Assembly (NCBI GenBank): GCA_009691315.1
Contig: SICT01000074.1
Coordinates: forward strand, 1-5,015
Length of the DNA stretch: 5,015 bases
Direction of reading: 5' to 3'
Source: Candidatus Uhrbacteria bacterium
GTDB taxonomy: Bacteria > Patescibacteriota > Patescibacteriia > 2-12-FULL-60-25
The notes below the pieces were generated by a model. The model saw only the letters and a program-made list of their open reading frames with translations, was not told the origin of the DNA and searched no databases. The first letter of the stretch is position 1; each line of letters opens with the position of its first letter. The translations under genes were made by a program, and so were the position numbers. Shown piece after piece: positions 1 through 5,015 of this stretch.

Positions 1-344
1 CATTTCATAAGCGGTTCCGTCAAGTGCGTATGGTCTGGAAAACGGCGCTTAAAAGCTTCCAATTCTGTTAAAAAATATGGCACCCATTGGACGGACGGCG
101 CGGCAGAAAAGGCTAATTTTCGAAATGCACTTCCAATACGCCCAACTTCGATCATATAAGCTAAACGCACCGGATGCGGTACGGTCTCAAGAGCCGGTGG
201 CAGCAACCCATCCCGCGCCACCATCTTCCATTTCTCACCTAATAAAAAAACCGTCGAGCGATATCCCATCGCCTTTCTCGCAAAATCGTCTTCAAGACCC
301 TGGATTTCTCTCGACGGCCCTCCATCTCCTGGCATGTGCTTCAT
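1..344 (-). CDS. Unknown protein, N-terminal part (runs off left edge)
   Basis: An open minus-strand frame of 114 codons starts at the ATG at 344-342 and is still open at the window edge, so the C-terminus is missing. The product begins MKHMPGDGGPSREIQG and is a soluble-looking mix of charged and hydrophobic residues without a signal peptide or clear membrane segment. A later stretch (VRLAYMIEVGRIGSAFRKLA, about residues 62-81) looks like an amphipathic helix. I recognise no family. The start is chosen because an in-frame TGA lies five codons upstream and a near-perfect extended -10 box sits 7 nt before this ATG. Met4 (335-333) is the alternative. No Shine-Dalgarno precedes either; the AGGAGATGGAGG stretch lies just inside the gene, after Met4. 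The gene is divergent from the broken gene at 414-802. Codon texture and freedom from stops make it a likely real gene; any plus-strand reading over the same bases looks like a shadow. Confidence 0.72.
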   Translation of the reverse strand, partial: MKHMPGDGGPSREIQGLEDDFARKAMGYRSTVFLLGEKWKMVARDGLLPPALETVPHPVRLAYMIEVGRIGSAFRKLAFSAAPSVQWVPYFLTELEAFKRRFPDHTHLTEPLMK

Positions 345-351
345 ACAAAAA

Positions 352-360
352 ATTATATCA
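352..360 (-). promoter_or_regulatory. Extended -10 promoter of the left-edge gene
   Basis: On the minus strand the sequence reads TGATATAAT, a perfect TATAAT hexamer (357-352) with the TGn extension used by sigma-70-type polymerases. No good -35 lies at 16-18 nt (AGGCAA or GAGGCA at best), which the extended -10 can compensate for. Seven nucleotides separate the hexamer from the ATG at 344, which places the expected transcript start at or within a base or so of the start codon, so the mRNA would be leaderless. The match is seen directly; the start site is inferred. Confidence 0.6.
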
Positions 361-413
361 GATATTGAAAAGTCTTGCCTCTCTTCTTCTCTTCTATTAC
401 AGTCCTCGATATT

Positions 414-802
414 ATGCTCGATCCCACGGCACCTATTGGTTCGAACTCGGAACGGTGGTGGTGATTGATGAATACTGCCACAAGGCCAATCCATCACTCT
501 TCATTGCGGATGAGCTCTACCGGCGTATGCTGGCAGCTTTTCCTCATGTCAACATTCTGGCCACAACGACCAATGAGAAGGCGCTCAAGTCCTGACACCG
601 GGCTGGGCTCAAACATCCGGGATTCCGCGTGCTCCAGCCGGAAGTGCGTGACGCGACCTGCATCTGTCCGCACAGCAAAATCGGTGTGGATGATCCTCGC
701 CTATGTCCACTGCGCGACAGAACCTGTTTTGTCCGCGTCTCTCCCGAAACCTGGGAACGGCTGGGACAGCCCGAGATCATCCCCTTCTCCCACGTTCTTT
801 AA
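414..802 (+). pseudogene. Interrupted gene, possibly GNAT acetyltransferase-like remnant
   Basis: The frame ending at the TAA at 800-802 reads as good protein from about 455 but carries an in-frame TGA at 593-595. Before the stop it gives VVVIDEYCHK, then FIADELYRRMLAAF and VNILATTTNEKALKS. After it comes HPGFRVLQPEVRDATCIC, then CPLRDRTCF and a final IIPFSHVL. A strand, a helix, then 'ILATTTNEKAL' resembles the C-terminal half of a GNAT N-acetyltransferase, but the acetyl-CoA loop (R/Q-x-x-G-x-G/A) is not recognisable, so this is a weak inference. Four cysteines (codons at 659, 665, 704, 725) form CxC-x12-C-x6-C, a possible metal site. No good start exists in this frame. An ATG at 414 opens MLDPTAPIGSNSE in another frame; one extra G near 448-450 would join the two. 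A terminator 7 nt after the TAA supports 802 as the true 3' end. Decay or sequence error could explain the damage. Confidence 0.5.
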
Positions 803-808
803 TCTTCA

Positions 809-836
809 TCCTCGACTCATGATCGAGGAATTTTTT
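809..836 (+). terminator. Rho-independent terminator after the interrupted gene
   Basis: TCCTCGA (809-815) pairs perfectly with TCGAGGA (823-829) around a 7-nt loop, and after one A a run of six T follows (831-836). It begins 7 nt after the TAA at 802, so it marks the 3' end of the damaged plus-strand gene and insulates the next gene. Confidence 0.75.
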
Positions 837-840
837 GTTC

Positions 841-870
841 TTGACGCTTCTTGCCTCACGTGTCCAAATA
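841..870 (+). promoter_or_regulatory. Possible promoter of the 904-1377 gene
   Basis: TTGACG at 841-846 matches five of six -35 positions and lies just after the upstream terminator. The best -10 at 18 nt (CAAATA, 865-870) is poor, so this is a tentative call. It would give a leader of roughly 25-30 nt that includes the ribosome-binding site. Confidence 0.35.
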
Positions 871-893
871 GAAAGAACCTGGATGCTCCAGGC

Positions 894-898
894 GGAGG
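894..898 (+). promoter_or_regulatory. Ribosome-binding site deciding the ATG at 904
   Basis: GGAGG lies 5 nt before the ATG at 904-906. It selects this ATG over the in-frame TTG at 835, which would start inside the T-run of the upstream terminator. Confidence 0.8.
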
Positions 899-903
899 AC
901 ACG

Positions 904-1377
904 ATGACAGCAACCGATGAAGGGCTGTCTCGATTCTTCGAGACAGCCGAAGAGATGGTGCGGCGAGCACAAGAACGGCTTGGCTATACCACAGGCGGAT
1001 TCATCTGCTTGATTGGAATGGTATCGCCGGTGCCGATCACCACCACGAGAATTGGTGAAATGCCCATCGAGCTAGAAGGACAGGCTCGACGGGATGCGGA
1101 ACGAGAAGCCTCCCATCTGTTTGCCAACCCCTTACTTCGGATCAATGCTCCGATCAGACTGTCTGAAAATTCTGGATTTGGCGGAGCGGCAATCCGAACG
1201 CATGATCATATTCTCGCTTTCTGCGGCTACGGGCCCATGCAAGATCTGGTCATGACACTCGCCATCACCATGCAAATGAGATGGCTCTCTGCAGTGGAAG
1301 CCTTTGACATCTTGCCGGCAGGCGAAAGCCTGATCCAGCTTGATGCGCTGGTACACGACCTGTTCCCCGCTCCTTGA
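904..1377 (+). CDS. Unknown 157-residue protein (weak GlcG/HbpS-like pattern)
   Basis: This is an intact gene with a GGAGG site 5 nt before the ATG, a TGA stop at 1375-1377 and a terminator beginning 5 nt later; all three support the boundaries. The product is soluble, with no signal peptide or membrane segment. An N-terminal helix (FFETAEEMVRRAQERLG, residues 11-27) is followed by a hydrophobic strand (GGFICLIGMVSPVPI, 31-45), then a helical stretch with REASHLF (67-73) and a C-terminal core GFGGAAIRTHDHILAFCGYG (90-109) leading into a helix. The order 'A..A...F..P', then 'GG..I....ILAF.GYG..QD' recalls the heme-binding GlcG/HbpS fold (about 140 residues), but the usual G-x-SG turn is GYG here and I would not assign the family on this alone. 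It is transcribed alone: terminators flank it on both sides, and it converges with the sigma-factor gene with 34 nt between the stops. Confidence 0.85.
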   Translation: MTATDEGLSRFFETAEEMVRRAQERLGYTTGGFICLIGMVSPVPITTTRIGEMPIELEGQARRDAEREASHLFANPLLRINAPIRLSENSGFGGAAIRTHDHILAFCGYGPMQDLVMTLAITMQMRWLSAVEAFDILPAGESLIQLDALVHDLFPAP

Positions 1378-1381
1378 TCTC

Positions 1382-1413
1382 TCCCCCTTGGTCAAGGCTT
1401 CGGGGGACTTTTT
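1382..1413 (+). terminator. Terminator of the 904-1377 gene
   Basis: TCCCCC (1382-1387) pairs with GGGGGA (1402-1407), followed after one C by five T (1409-1413). The 14-nt loop can form a competing inner stem, CCTT/AAGG. The T-run overlaps the stop codon of the convergent sigma-factor gene. On the minus strand the hairpin has no T-run, so it should act for the plus-strand gene only. Confidence 0.65.
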
Positions 1414-2026
1414 ATTTCACAAAAAAAGAGCTGAAGATCATCAACAGCTCTGAAGCAAAGAGCTGCCCTACGAACAGCGCTCGTGCTCGAGGATGGTTCG
1501 CGAAACGTTTACGAAGACCTTTTCGAATATGGAATAAGCGCGAACCGATGGCCGCCTCGGTCAATCCGAGCTGAGCTCCGGTCTGCGCATCGTTCAATCC
1601 TTTCACATAACGTAGCGCTATCAAGTGGCGATCAATGGGACGCATCTCTTTTATCGCGGCTTCCACCATCTGCAAAAGGATCTGACGATCCAAAGCCTCT
1701 TCTCTGGATGGTTGGGATACAGACTCTGCGAGGAAATGCTCATCCCTTGATGAGAGCTGATGGATATCAACCATCGTTTGCGCTCGAAGATAGGTGGCTG
1801 TCCGCCGATGGGCCAGAGCGACATGGATGACAATCCGGCAAAACCAGGTGCCAAATGGTGCCTCCCTACGCCACTGCAGAAAAGCGCGGTGTGCCTTGAG
1901 GACACCATTTTGCACGGCATCGTCGGCATCCTGTTCGTGATGAAGAATTCGCATGGCCAATCCTTCGGCCTTCTGCATCTGACAAGCGACCAACTGCTCG
2001 AACTCCTGCTCTTGTTCTCGGTTCAT
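1412..2026 (-). CDS. ECF-type RNA polymerase sigma factor
   Basis: The 204-residue product has the two-domain layout of extracytoplasmic-function sigma factors, which direct RNA polymerase to a small stress or signal regulon. The sigma-2 domain spans about residues 9-76: DADDAVQNGVLKAHRAF (33-49) matches the core-binding region 2.2, and FGTWFCRIVIHVALAHRR (58-75) matches regions 2.3-2.4. A linker (77-108) leads to sigma-4 (about 112-175), with the helix-turn-helix in ALRYVKGLNDAQTGAQLGLT (137-156) and SRLFHIRKGLRKRF (162-175), which reads the -35 element. Region 1 and region 3 are absent, as expected. The C-terminal 21 residues (184-204) are strikingly hydrophobic and not part of the usual fold. 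GGAGG at 2035-2031 supports the ATG at 2026-2024. No anti-sigma gene is adjacent: downstream lies a convergent unrelated gene, upstream a transporter. Which ECF group it belongs to cannot be told. Confidence 0.9.
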   Translation of the reverse strand: MNREQEQEFEQLVACQMQKAEGLAMRILHHEQDADDAVQNGVLKAHRAFLQWRREAPFGTWFCRIVIHVALAHRRTATYLRAQTMVDIHQLSSRDEHFLAESVSQPSREEALDRQILLQMVEAAIKEMRPIDRHLIALRYVKGLNDAQTGAQLGLTEAAIGSRLFHIRKGLRKRFANHPRARALFVGQLFASELLMIFSSFFVK

Positions 2027-2030
2027 GATT

Positions 2031-2035
2031 CCTCC
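2031..2035 (-). promoter_or_regulatory. Ribosome-binding site of the sigma-factor gene
   Basis: GGAGG on the minus strand lies 4 nt before the ATG at 2026. Spacing is slightly short but the match is strong, and it contrasts with the three minus-strand genes here that have no such site. Confidence 0.7.
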
Positions 2036-2071
2036 ATGATCCGTAAAGGGTAAGGTGCGATAGAATATCTG

Positions 2072-2100
2072 AGATTAGCGAATAAAAAAGCTGTCGTCAA
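2072..2100 (-). promoter_or_regulatory. Possible promoter of the sigma-factor gene
   Basis: TTGACG (2100-2095) is a five-of-six -35 match directly after the transporter stop. With a 17-nt spacer the -10 is TAATCT (2077-2072), a poor match; TATTCT at 2067-2062 is an alternative -10 with no good -35. If used, it would let the sigma gene be expressed apart from the transporter. An autoregulatory ECF promoter cannot be judged without the regulon. Confidence 0.35.
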
Positions 2101-2101
2101 T

Positions 2102-3349
2102 CTATCTCTTATGCCTCCTGCGGCGGGGAATGTGTAGAGGCATGGAAATGCGGGTCGGCAGAGGCGGAATCGTCTGCATATAAATGGCGGACACGGCCCA
2201 AGTGATAAAAATAAAACCAGCTCCCGTCGCGATGGTCCAGGAGGGGCCCACGTAATAAAAAAGAAATCCTGCCAGAGCCGGTCCGATCATCCAACCAACA
2301 TCTTGCGCCAGACTCATCACTCCGGAAATCAGAGCATCCTCCGAATGATCTTTATCCAGATGATCAAGCCACGCCCAAAGCGAAATGCTCGACATCTCTT
2401 CTCCGGTCGTGGCCAGAAAACCAAATACAAGAAAAAGCCAACCAAAATGGAATCCCAATAAAAATGCCATCACGGCAAACAATAACAACCCCCAAAACAC
2501 CAACCATTTTTTGCTCCAGCGATCTGTCGCATATCCAATGAAAAACCCCACAAAAAGAACGGACAGATCAAATACGATCAAACCAAAACTCAGAGGTCCA
2601 GGCGCTCCTTCTCGCACGATCAATAATGGGATCACAAACCACACCATGCCGTAAAAGGCAGCAGAGCTGAGATTGGAAAGAAAGAGCAAGGTGCTGACAG
2701 GATTCAATTTTTTGAGCGCGAGGAGCACGTGATGCAAAAAATTCCGTCGAATATAAAACGATTGATGCGCGATCTTTTTTTCTTCATGCACCGAACACGT
2801 CTCCTCCGGCACTCCACCGAGAATCACGAGCCCAATCAATAAAATACTGCCAATCATGAGTCCGAGAAGAGGAATGGAAAAATGAATCACAAACGCAAGC
2901 AAAGCCATCCCGACCACAATCCCCGCGGATTCTGTCATCTCGCGAAGCGCCATATAAGTTCCCGTAAATTTTCTTTCTGCGGCGACCAATACATAGGCGT
3001 CTAACGCTGGACTGAATAAGAGCCACCCCACAGCCGAGCAGGCAAGACTTACACAATACGTCCAGGGATGGAGTCCGAAAAGCAGAACCAGTCCGGCCAG
3101 ACAAAAAAATGCCGTCCCAACTTTCAGGCCCCGAACATATCCAAATCGATCTAAAAAATAACCTGCCGGAACATCACAGATCATTTGAATAAGAGAGGCA
3201 CTGCCCATGAGCAAACCCGCGATCCACAAAGGAAAAAGTTTTTCTCCAAATGTTGGCAAGAGCGCGTAATGCAATCCTGCACCAAATTTAAAAATAAACG
3301 TATAGATCCAGATCGGAAGGAGCGCAAGAAAAATTTTCCAAAAACGCAT
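2102..3349 (-). CDS. Major facilitator superfamily (MFS) transporter
   Basis: The 415-residue polytopic membrane protein has the length and about 12 hydrophobic segments of an MFS secondary transporter, split by a charged central loop at about residues 181-215. The motif-A signature between segments 2 and 3 is visible as DVPAGYFLDRFGYVRGLK (59-76), with G63, D67, R68 and G70. A degenerate copy in the second half reads GYATDRWSKK (272-281), as the internal duplication of MFS predicts. The C-terminus is a basic tail (RRRRHKR, 409-415), consistent with a cytoplasmic end. The substrate is not deducible; drug, sugar or metabolite efflux or uptake are all possible. The ATG at 3349-3347 is fixed by an in-frame TAA two codons upstream and the lack of another Met until residue 48. 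No Shine-Dalgarno precedes it. The helicase gene lies 49 nt upstream and the sigma-factor gene 75 nt downstream, on the same strand. I see no terminator after its TAG. Confidence 0.92.
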   Translation of the reverse strand: MRFWKIFLALLPIWIYTFIFKFGAGLHYALLPTFGEKLFPLWIAGLLMGSASLIQMICDVPAGYFLDRFGYVRGLKVGTAFFCLAGLVLLFGLHPWTYCVSLACSAVGWLLFSPALDAYVLVAAERKFTGTYMALREMTESAGIVVGMALLAFVIHFSIPLLGLMIGSILLIGLVILGGVPEETCSVHEEKKIAHQSFYIRRNFLHHVLLALKKLNPVSTLLFLSNLSSAAFYGMVWFVIPLLIVREGAPGPLSFGLIVFDLSVLFVGFFIGYATDRWSKKWLVFWGLLLFAVMAFLLGFHFGWLFLVFGFLATTGEEMSSISLWAWLDHLDKDHSEDALISGVMSLAQDVGWMIGPALAGFLFYYVGPSWTIATGAGFIFITWAVSAIYMQTIPPLPTRISMPLHIPRRRRHKR

Positions 3350-3363
3350 AAGCGATTAAGCGC

Positions 3364-3372
3364 ATGATAGCA
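3364..3372 (-). promoter_or_regulatory. Possible extended -10 of the transporter gene
   Basis: The minus strand reads TGCTATCAT, a TGn extension plus TATCAT (five of six matches to TATAAT), 14 nt before the transporter ATG. The -35 region (TTAGTT at 17 nt) is poor. Transcription would begin about 7-8 nt before the ATG, giving a leader too short for a standard ribosome-binding site. Confidence 0.45.
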
Positions 3373-3398
3373 CAAGATCGCCTAACAACTAATAAAAA

Positions 3399-4664
3399 TT
3401 ATCGACTGCGACGGGAAAAACTTTGACGACGACCGCCCCCTCCTCCGTACGCACGCGCGGGAGTGCCGAATTTTCGATGTGGTTGATAAACACGTGGTGG
3501 CGGGTCTGGTAAGAATTTTTCCATGGGACGCGCCGCTGGCAAATCAATCGGTTTTGAAATAGGTAAGCGAGAACGGGTGAAACGTTCGATAGCGGCAATT
3601 TCTTGGCGTTGATCCGGAGTTGCGATCGAAATAGCATGACCCGCTTCTCCCGCGCGTCCGGTACGGCCAATACGATGCACATAATCTTCCGCTTGATCGG
3701 GAAGATCATAGTTCACGACACATTCAATATTTTTTACGTCGATCCCACGCGCCGCAATGTCTGTGGCCACAAGCACGCGATATTTCCCACTCTTAAATCC
3801 ATCCAACGCCTCACGTCGCTGGTTAAGCGAGCGGTTGGAATGAATCTCTGCAGACGTATGACCCATGCCACGAATCGTTTGTGTGATCCGTTTGGCAATA
3901 TGTTTGGTGCGGGTAAAAACTAAAATGGATCCGCGACGTTCTGAAAGAATACGGTCAAGCAAACGAATTTTATCCATTTTACTCACCACGTATAATTCTT
4001 GCGTCACGCGTTCTGCCATGGTTCCGGATGGAGCCATTTCGACTTGAATGGGCAAACGCATATACGCACTAGCAATTCTCAAAATTTCTTGCGGCATGGT
4101 GGCAGAAAACAGCATGGTTTGACGATCCGTCGGAACCGTTTGCAAAATCTTTTTGATCTGTGGGGCAAATCCCATATCGAGCATGCGATCCGCCTCATCC
4201 AACACCAGAATTTTTATATCTTTTAATTGAACCGTTTTTTGCTCCAAATGATCAATCAAGCGTCCTGGTGTCACAACTAAGACATGGGGATTTTTACGTA
4301 GAGCTTGAATCTGCAAATGCATGGATGCACCTCCAATCAATACAGCTGTACGTAGTCCTATCGAGTATCCAATTTGACGCAAAGTCTCTTCTGCCTGCAG
4401 AGCCAGTTCTCGTGTTGGCAAAATCACTAAACCACGTCCTTTTACTTGAGCCAAACGTTGAATCAGGGGGATACCATAGGCCAATGTCTTGCCTGTACCC
4501 GTCTGTGCAATCCCGATCATGTCTTTGCCTTCCACCGCAATCGGAATGGACTTTTGTTGAATCGGTGTTGGTGTTTTAAATTTCAATTTCCACAAGATTT
4601 CCAGTAATTTTGGCGCAATGCCCAATCCATAGAATCCCGGTTCAAGAGGTGTTGTTGATGTCAT
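3399..4664 (-). CDS. DEAD-box ATP-dependent RNA helicase (RhlE-like)
   Basis: The 421-residue cytoplasmic enzyme unwinds short RNA duplexes with ATP; relatives act in ribosome assembly, mRNA decay and cold adaptation. All core motifs are intact: Q motif FKTPTPIQ (28-36 region, Q36), Walker A AQTGTGKT (53-60), Ia PTRELALQ (83-90), GG (111-112), TPGR (132-135), DEAD (156-159), SAT (187-189), IV ILVFTRTK (247-254), V ATDIAARGID (300-309) and VI HRIGRTGR (330-337). A short basic tail follows the second RecA domain, with a Gly run and Arg/Ser end (about 403-421), a likely non-specific RNA-binding extension. Length and tail resemble RhlE rather than the longer DeaD/CsdA with its RRM-like domain, or SrmB; the subfamily is inferred. 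The ATG at 4664-4662 is fixed by an in-frame TAG two codons upstream and the next Met at residue 49. No Shine-Dalgarno is present. It is the first gene after a strong terminator and has its own promoter. Confidence 0.96.
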   Translation of the reverse strand: MTSTTPLEPGFYGLGIAPKLLEILWKLKFKTPTPIQQKSIPIAVEGKDMIGIAQTGTGKTLAYGIPLIQRLAQVKGRGLVILPTRELALQAEETLRQIGYSIGLRTAVLIGGASMHLQIQALRKNPHVLVVTPGRLIDHLEQKTVQLKDIKILVLDEADRMLDMGFAPQIKKILQTVPTDRQTMLFSATMPQEILRIASAYMRLPIQVEMAPSGTMAERVTQELYVVSKMDKIRLLDRILSERRGSILVFTRTKHIAKRITQTIRGMGHTSAEIHSNRSLNQRREALDGFKSGKYRVLVATDIAARGIDVKNIECVVNYDLPDQAEDYVHRIGRTGRAGEAGHAISIATPDQRQEIAAIERFTRSRLPISKPIDLPAARPMEKFLPDPPPRVYQPHRKFGTPARAYGGGGGRRQSFSRRSR

Positions 4665-4672
4665 AGTGGGCT

Positions 4673-4701
4673 ATGTTAACACAAAACACCGATTTTGTCA
4701 C
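4673..4701 (-). promoter_or_regulatory. Promoter of the helicase gene
   Basis: On the minus strand GTGACA (4701-4696, five of six to TTGACA) is separated by exactly 17 nt from TAACAT (4678-4673, four of six to TATAAT), which also has the TG of an extended -10 in front (TGTTAACAT). The hexamer ends 8 nt before the helicase ATG, so the transcript should start within about 0-2 nt of the start codon. It lies 15 nt beyond the upstream gene's terminator, the normal place for a new transcription unit. Confidence 0.65.
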
Positions 4702-4716
4702 GCACACAACCGTCCT

Positions 4717-4749
4717 AAAAAAAATCAAGCGCACCGTTAGGGTACGCTT
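4717..4749 (-). terminator. Strong Rho-independent terminator of the right-edge gene
   Basis: On the minus strand AAGCGTACC (4749-4741) pairs with GGTGCGCTT (4735-4727) around a CTAAC loop, a 9-bp stem with one G-U pair, followed two bases later by eight T (4724-4717). It lies about 30 nt after the TAG at 4783-4781 and separates that gene from the helicase promoter. Confidence 0.88.
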
Positions 4750-4780
4750 CTGTAGAGTGGGAAGGATGTGAGCAAAGGCT

Positions 4781-5015
4781 CTACCATGGCTCTGCGGCCA
4801 GTTGCGTGTCTTTTCTCCTCCATTCGTTCATCAGCCATTCGTCGTCTTCCGCAACGACATCCGCGGGAATGAGACGCGCATCAACGAACAATTCTTTCCC
4901 AAAAATATCTTCGAGCTGGAAAAGAGTCCGCGCGTTCACGTTTGTGAGAGATGGATACAGCCGGAGCGTGATGGAGAGCACGGGATACGCGGGAAGAAAC
5001 CGGATGAGTGATTCG
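4781..5015 (-). CDS. Unknown protein, C-terminal part (runs off right edge)
   Basis: An open minus-strand frame enters from the right edge and ends at the TAG at 4783-4781, giving the last 77 residues. The GTG at 4981-4979 is in frame, but the frame stays open upstream (ESLIRFLPAYP precedes it), so the gene most likely starts outside the window. The visible part suggests strand-helix-strand: PVLSITLRLYPS, then NARTLFQLEDIFGKE, then LFVDARLIPADVVAEDDEWL, and a charged end (MNEWRRKDTQLAAEPW). This layout faintly recalls the C-terminal subdomain of the ATP synthase delta subunit, but no diagnostic residues are present and I do not assign it. There is no membrane segment in view. The strong terminator about 30 nt downstream confirms this as the end of a transcription unit. 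Confidence 0.7.
   Translation of the reverse strand, partial: ESLIRFLPAYPVLSITLRLYPSLTNVNARTLFQLEDIFGKELFVDARLIPADVVAEDDEWLMNEWRRKDTQLAAEPW

Noticed and set aside
593..595. TGA read as glycine or tryptophan (alternative genetic code)
   Set aside because: The gene at 904-1377 stops at a TGA followed within 5 nt by a terminator, and the three complete minus-strand genes and the right-edge partial gene contain no in-frame TGA. TGA therefore looks like a normal stop in this genome.
77..595. Long plus-strand reading frame from 77
   Set aside because: Its first 90 codons are antisense to the well-formed left-edge gene and look non-coding; only the part after about 455 looks like protein, and that belongs to the interrupted gene.
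593..640. TGA as a selenocysteine codon
   Set aside because: After the TGA only a 4-bp CCGG/CCGG pairing with a large loop can be drawn, not a convincing bacterial SECIS, and the codon is not in a known redox motif.
835..903. TTG start at 835 extending the 904 gene by 23 codons
   Set aside because: It would begin inside the T-run of a terminator with no ribosome-binding site, while the ATG at 904 has GGAGG at 5 nt.
465..920. Plus-strand frame of 151 codons
   Set aside because: The product is rich in Ser, Arg and Pro with no pattern of a folded protein, and it runs through the terminator at 809-836 and over the ribosome-binding site of the next gene. It is a shadow.
2027..2101. Terminator between the transporter and the sigma-factor gene
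   Set aside because: A T6 run is present on the minus strand (2087-2082) but no stable stem precedes it.
4752..4784. GTAGAG/CTCTAC inverted repeat near the right-edge gene's stop
   Set aside because: A 6-bp stem with a 21-nt loop and no T-run is expected by chance; the adjacent 4717-4749 hairpin explains termination.

Overview
The window comes from a bacterial chromosome. It shows sigma-70-type promoters, GGAGG ribosome-binding sites, two strong and one moderate Rho-independent terminators, and ordinary bacterial protein families. No mobile element, phage gene, tRNA, rRNA or CRISPR array is visible. The lineage cannot be fixed from this sequence. Compact spacing and several start codons without a Shine-Dalgarno would fit a small-genome group such as Patescibacteria, but that is a guess. 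TGA acts as a normal stop here, because it closes the gene at 904-1377 right in front of a terminator.

Layout, left to right. Positions 1-344 (minus) hold the N-terminal 114 codons of an unrecognised protein that runs off the left edge; an extended -10 box lies only 7 nt from its ATG. Positions 414-802 (plus) hold a broken gene: a clear coding reading frame interrupted by an in-frame TGA at 593-595 and lacking a proper start, yet with its stop followed at once by a hairpin-T6 terminator. Positions 904-1377 (plus) hold an intact 157-residue protein of unknown function with its own possible promoter, a strong ribosome-binding site and a terminator.

The rest is on the minus strand. Read in the direction of transcription from the right edge it holds: the C-terminal end of an unknown protein (ending at 4781); a terminator; the promoter and gene of a DEAD-box RNA helicase (4664-3399); a major facilitator superfamily transporter (3349-2102); and an ECF-type sigma factor (2026-1412) that converges on the plus-strand 904-1377 gene.

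The helicase, transporter and sigma factor are co-directional with gaps of 49 and 75 nt, so read-through is possible. Each also has a candidate promoter of its own, and no functional link between them is evident. The sigma factor has no recognisable anti-sigma partner in view. I see no convincing new multi-gene system. The most interesting points are the recurrent leaderless-looking starts, the interrupted gene at 414-802, and the orphan sigma factor with a hydrophobic tail.
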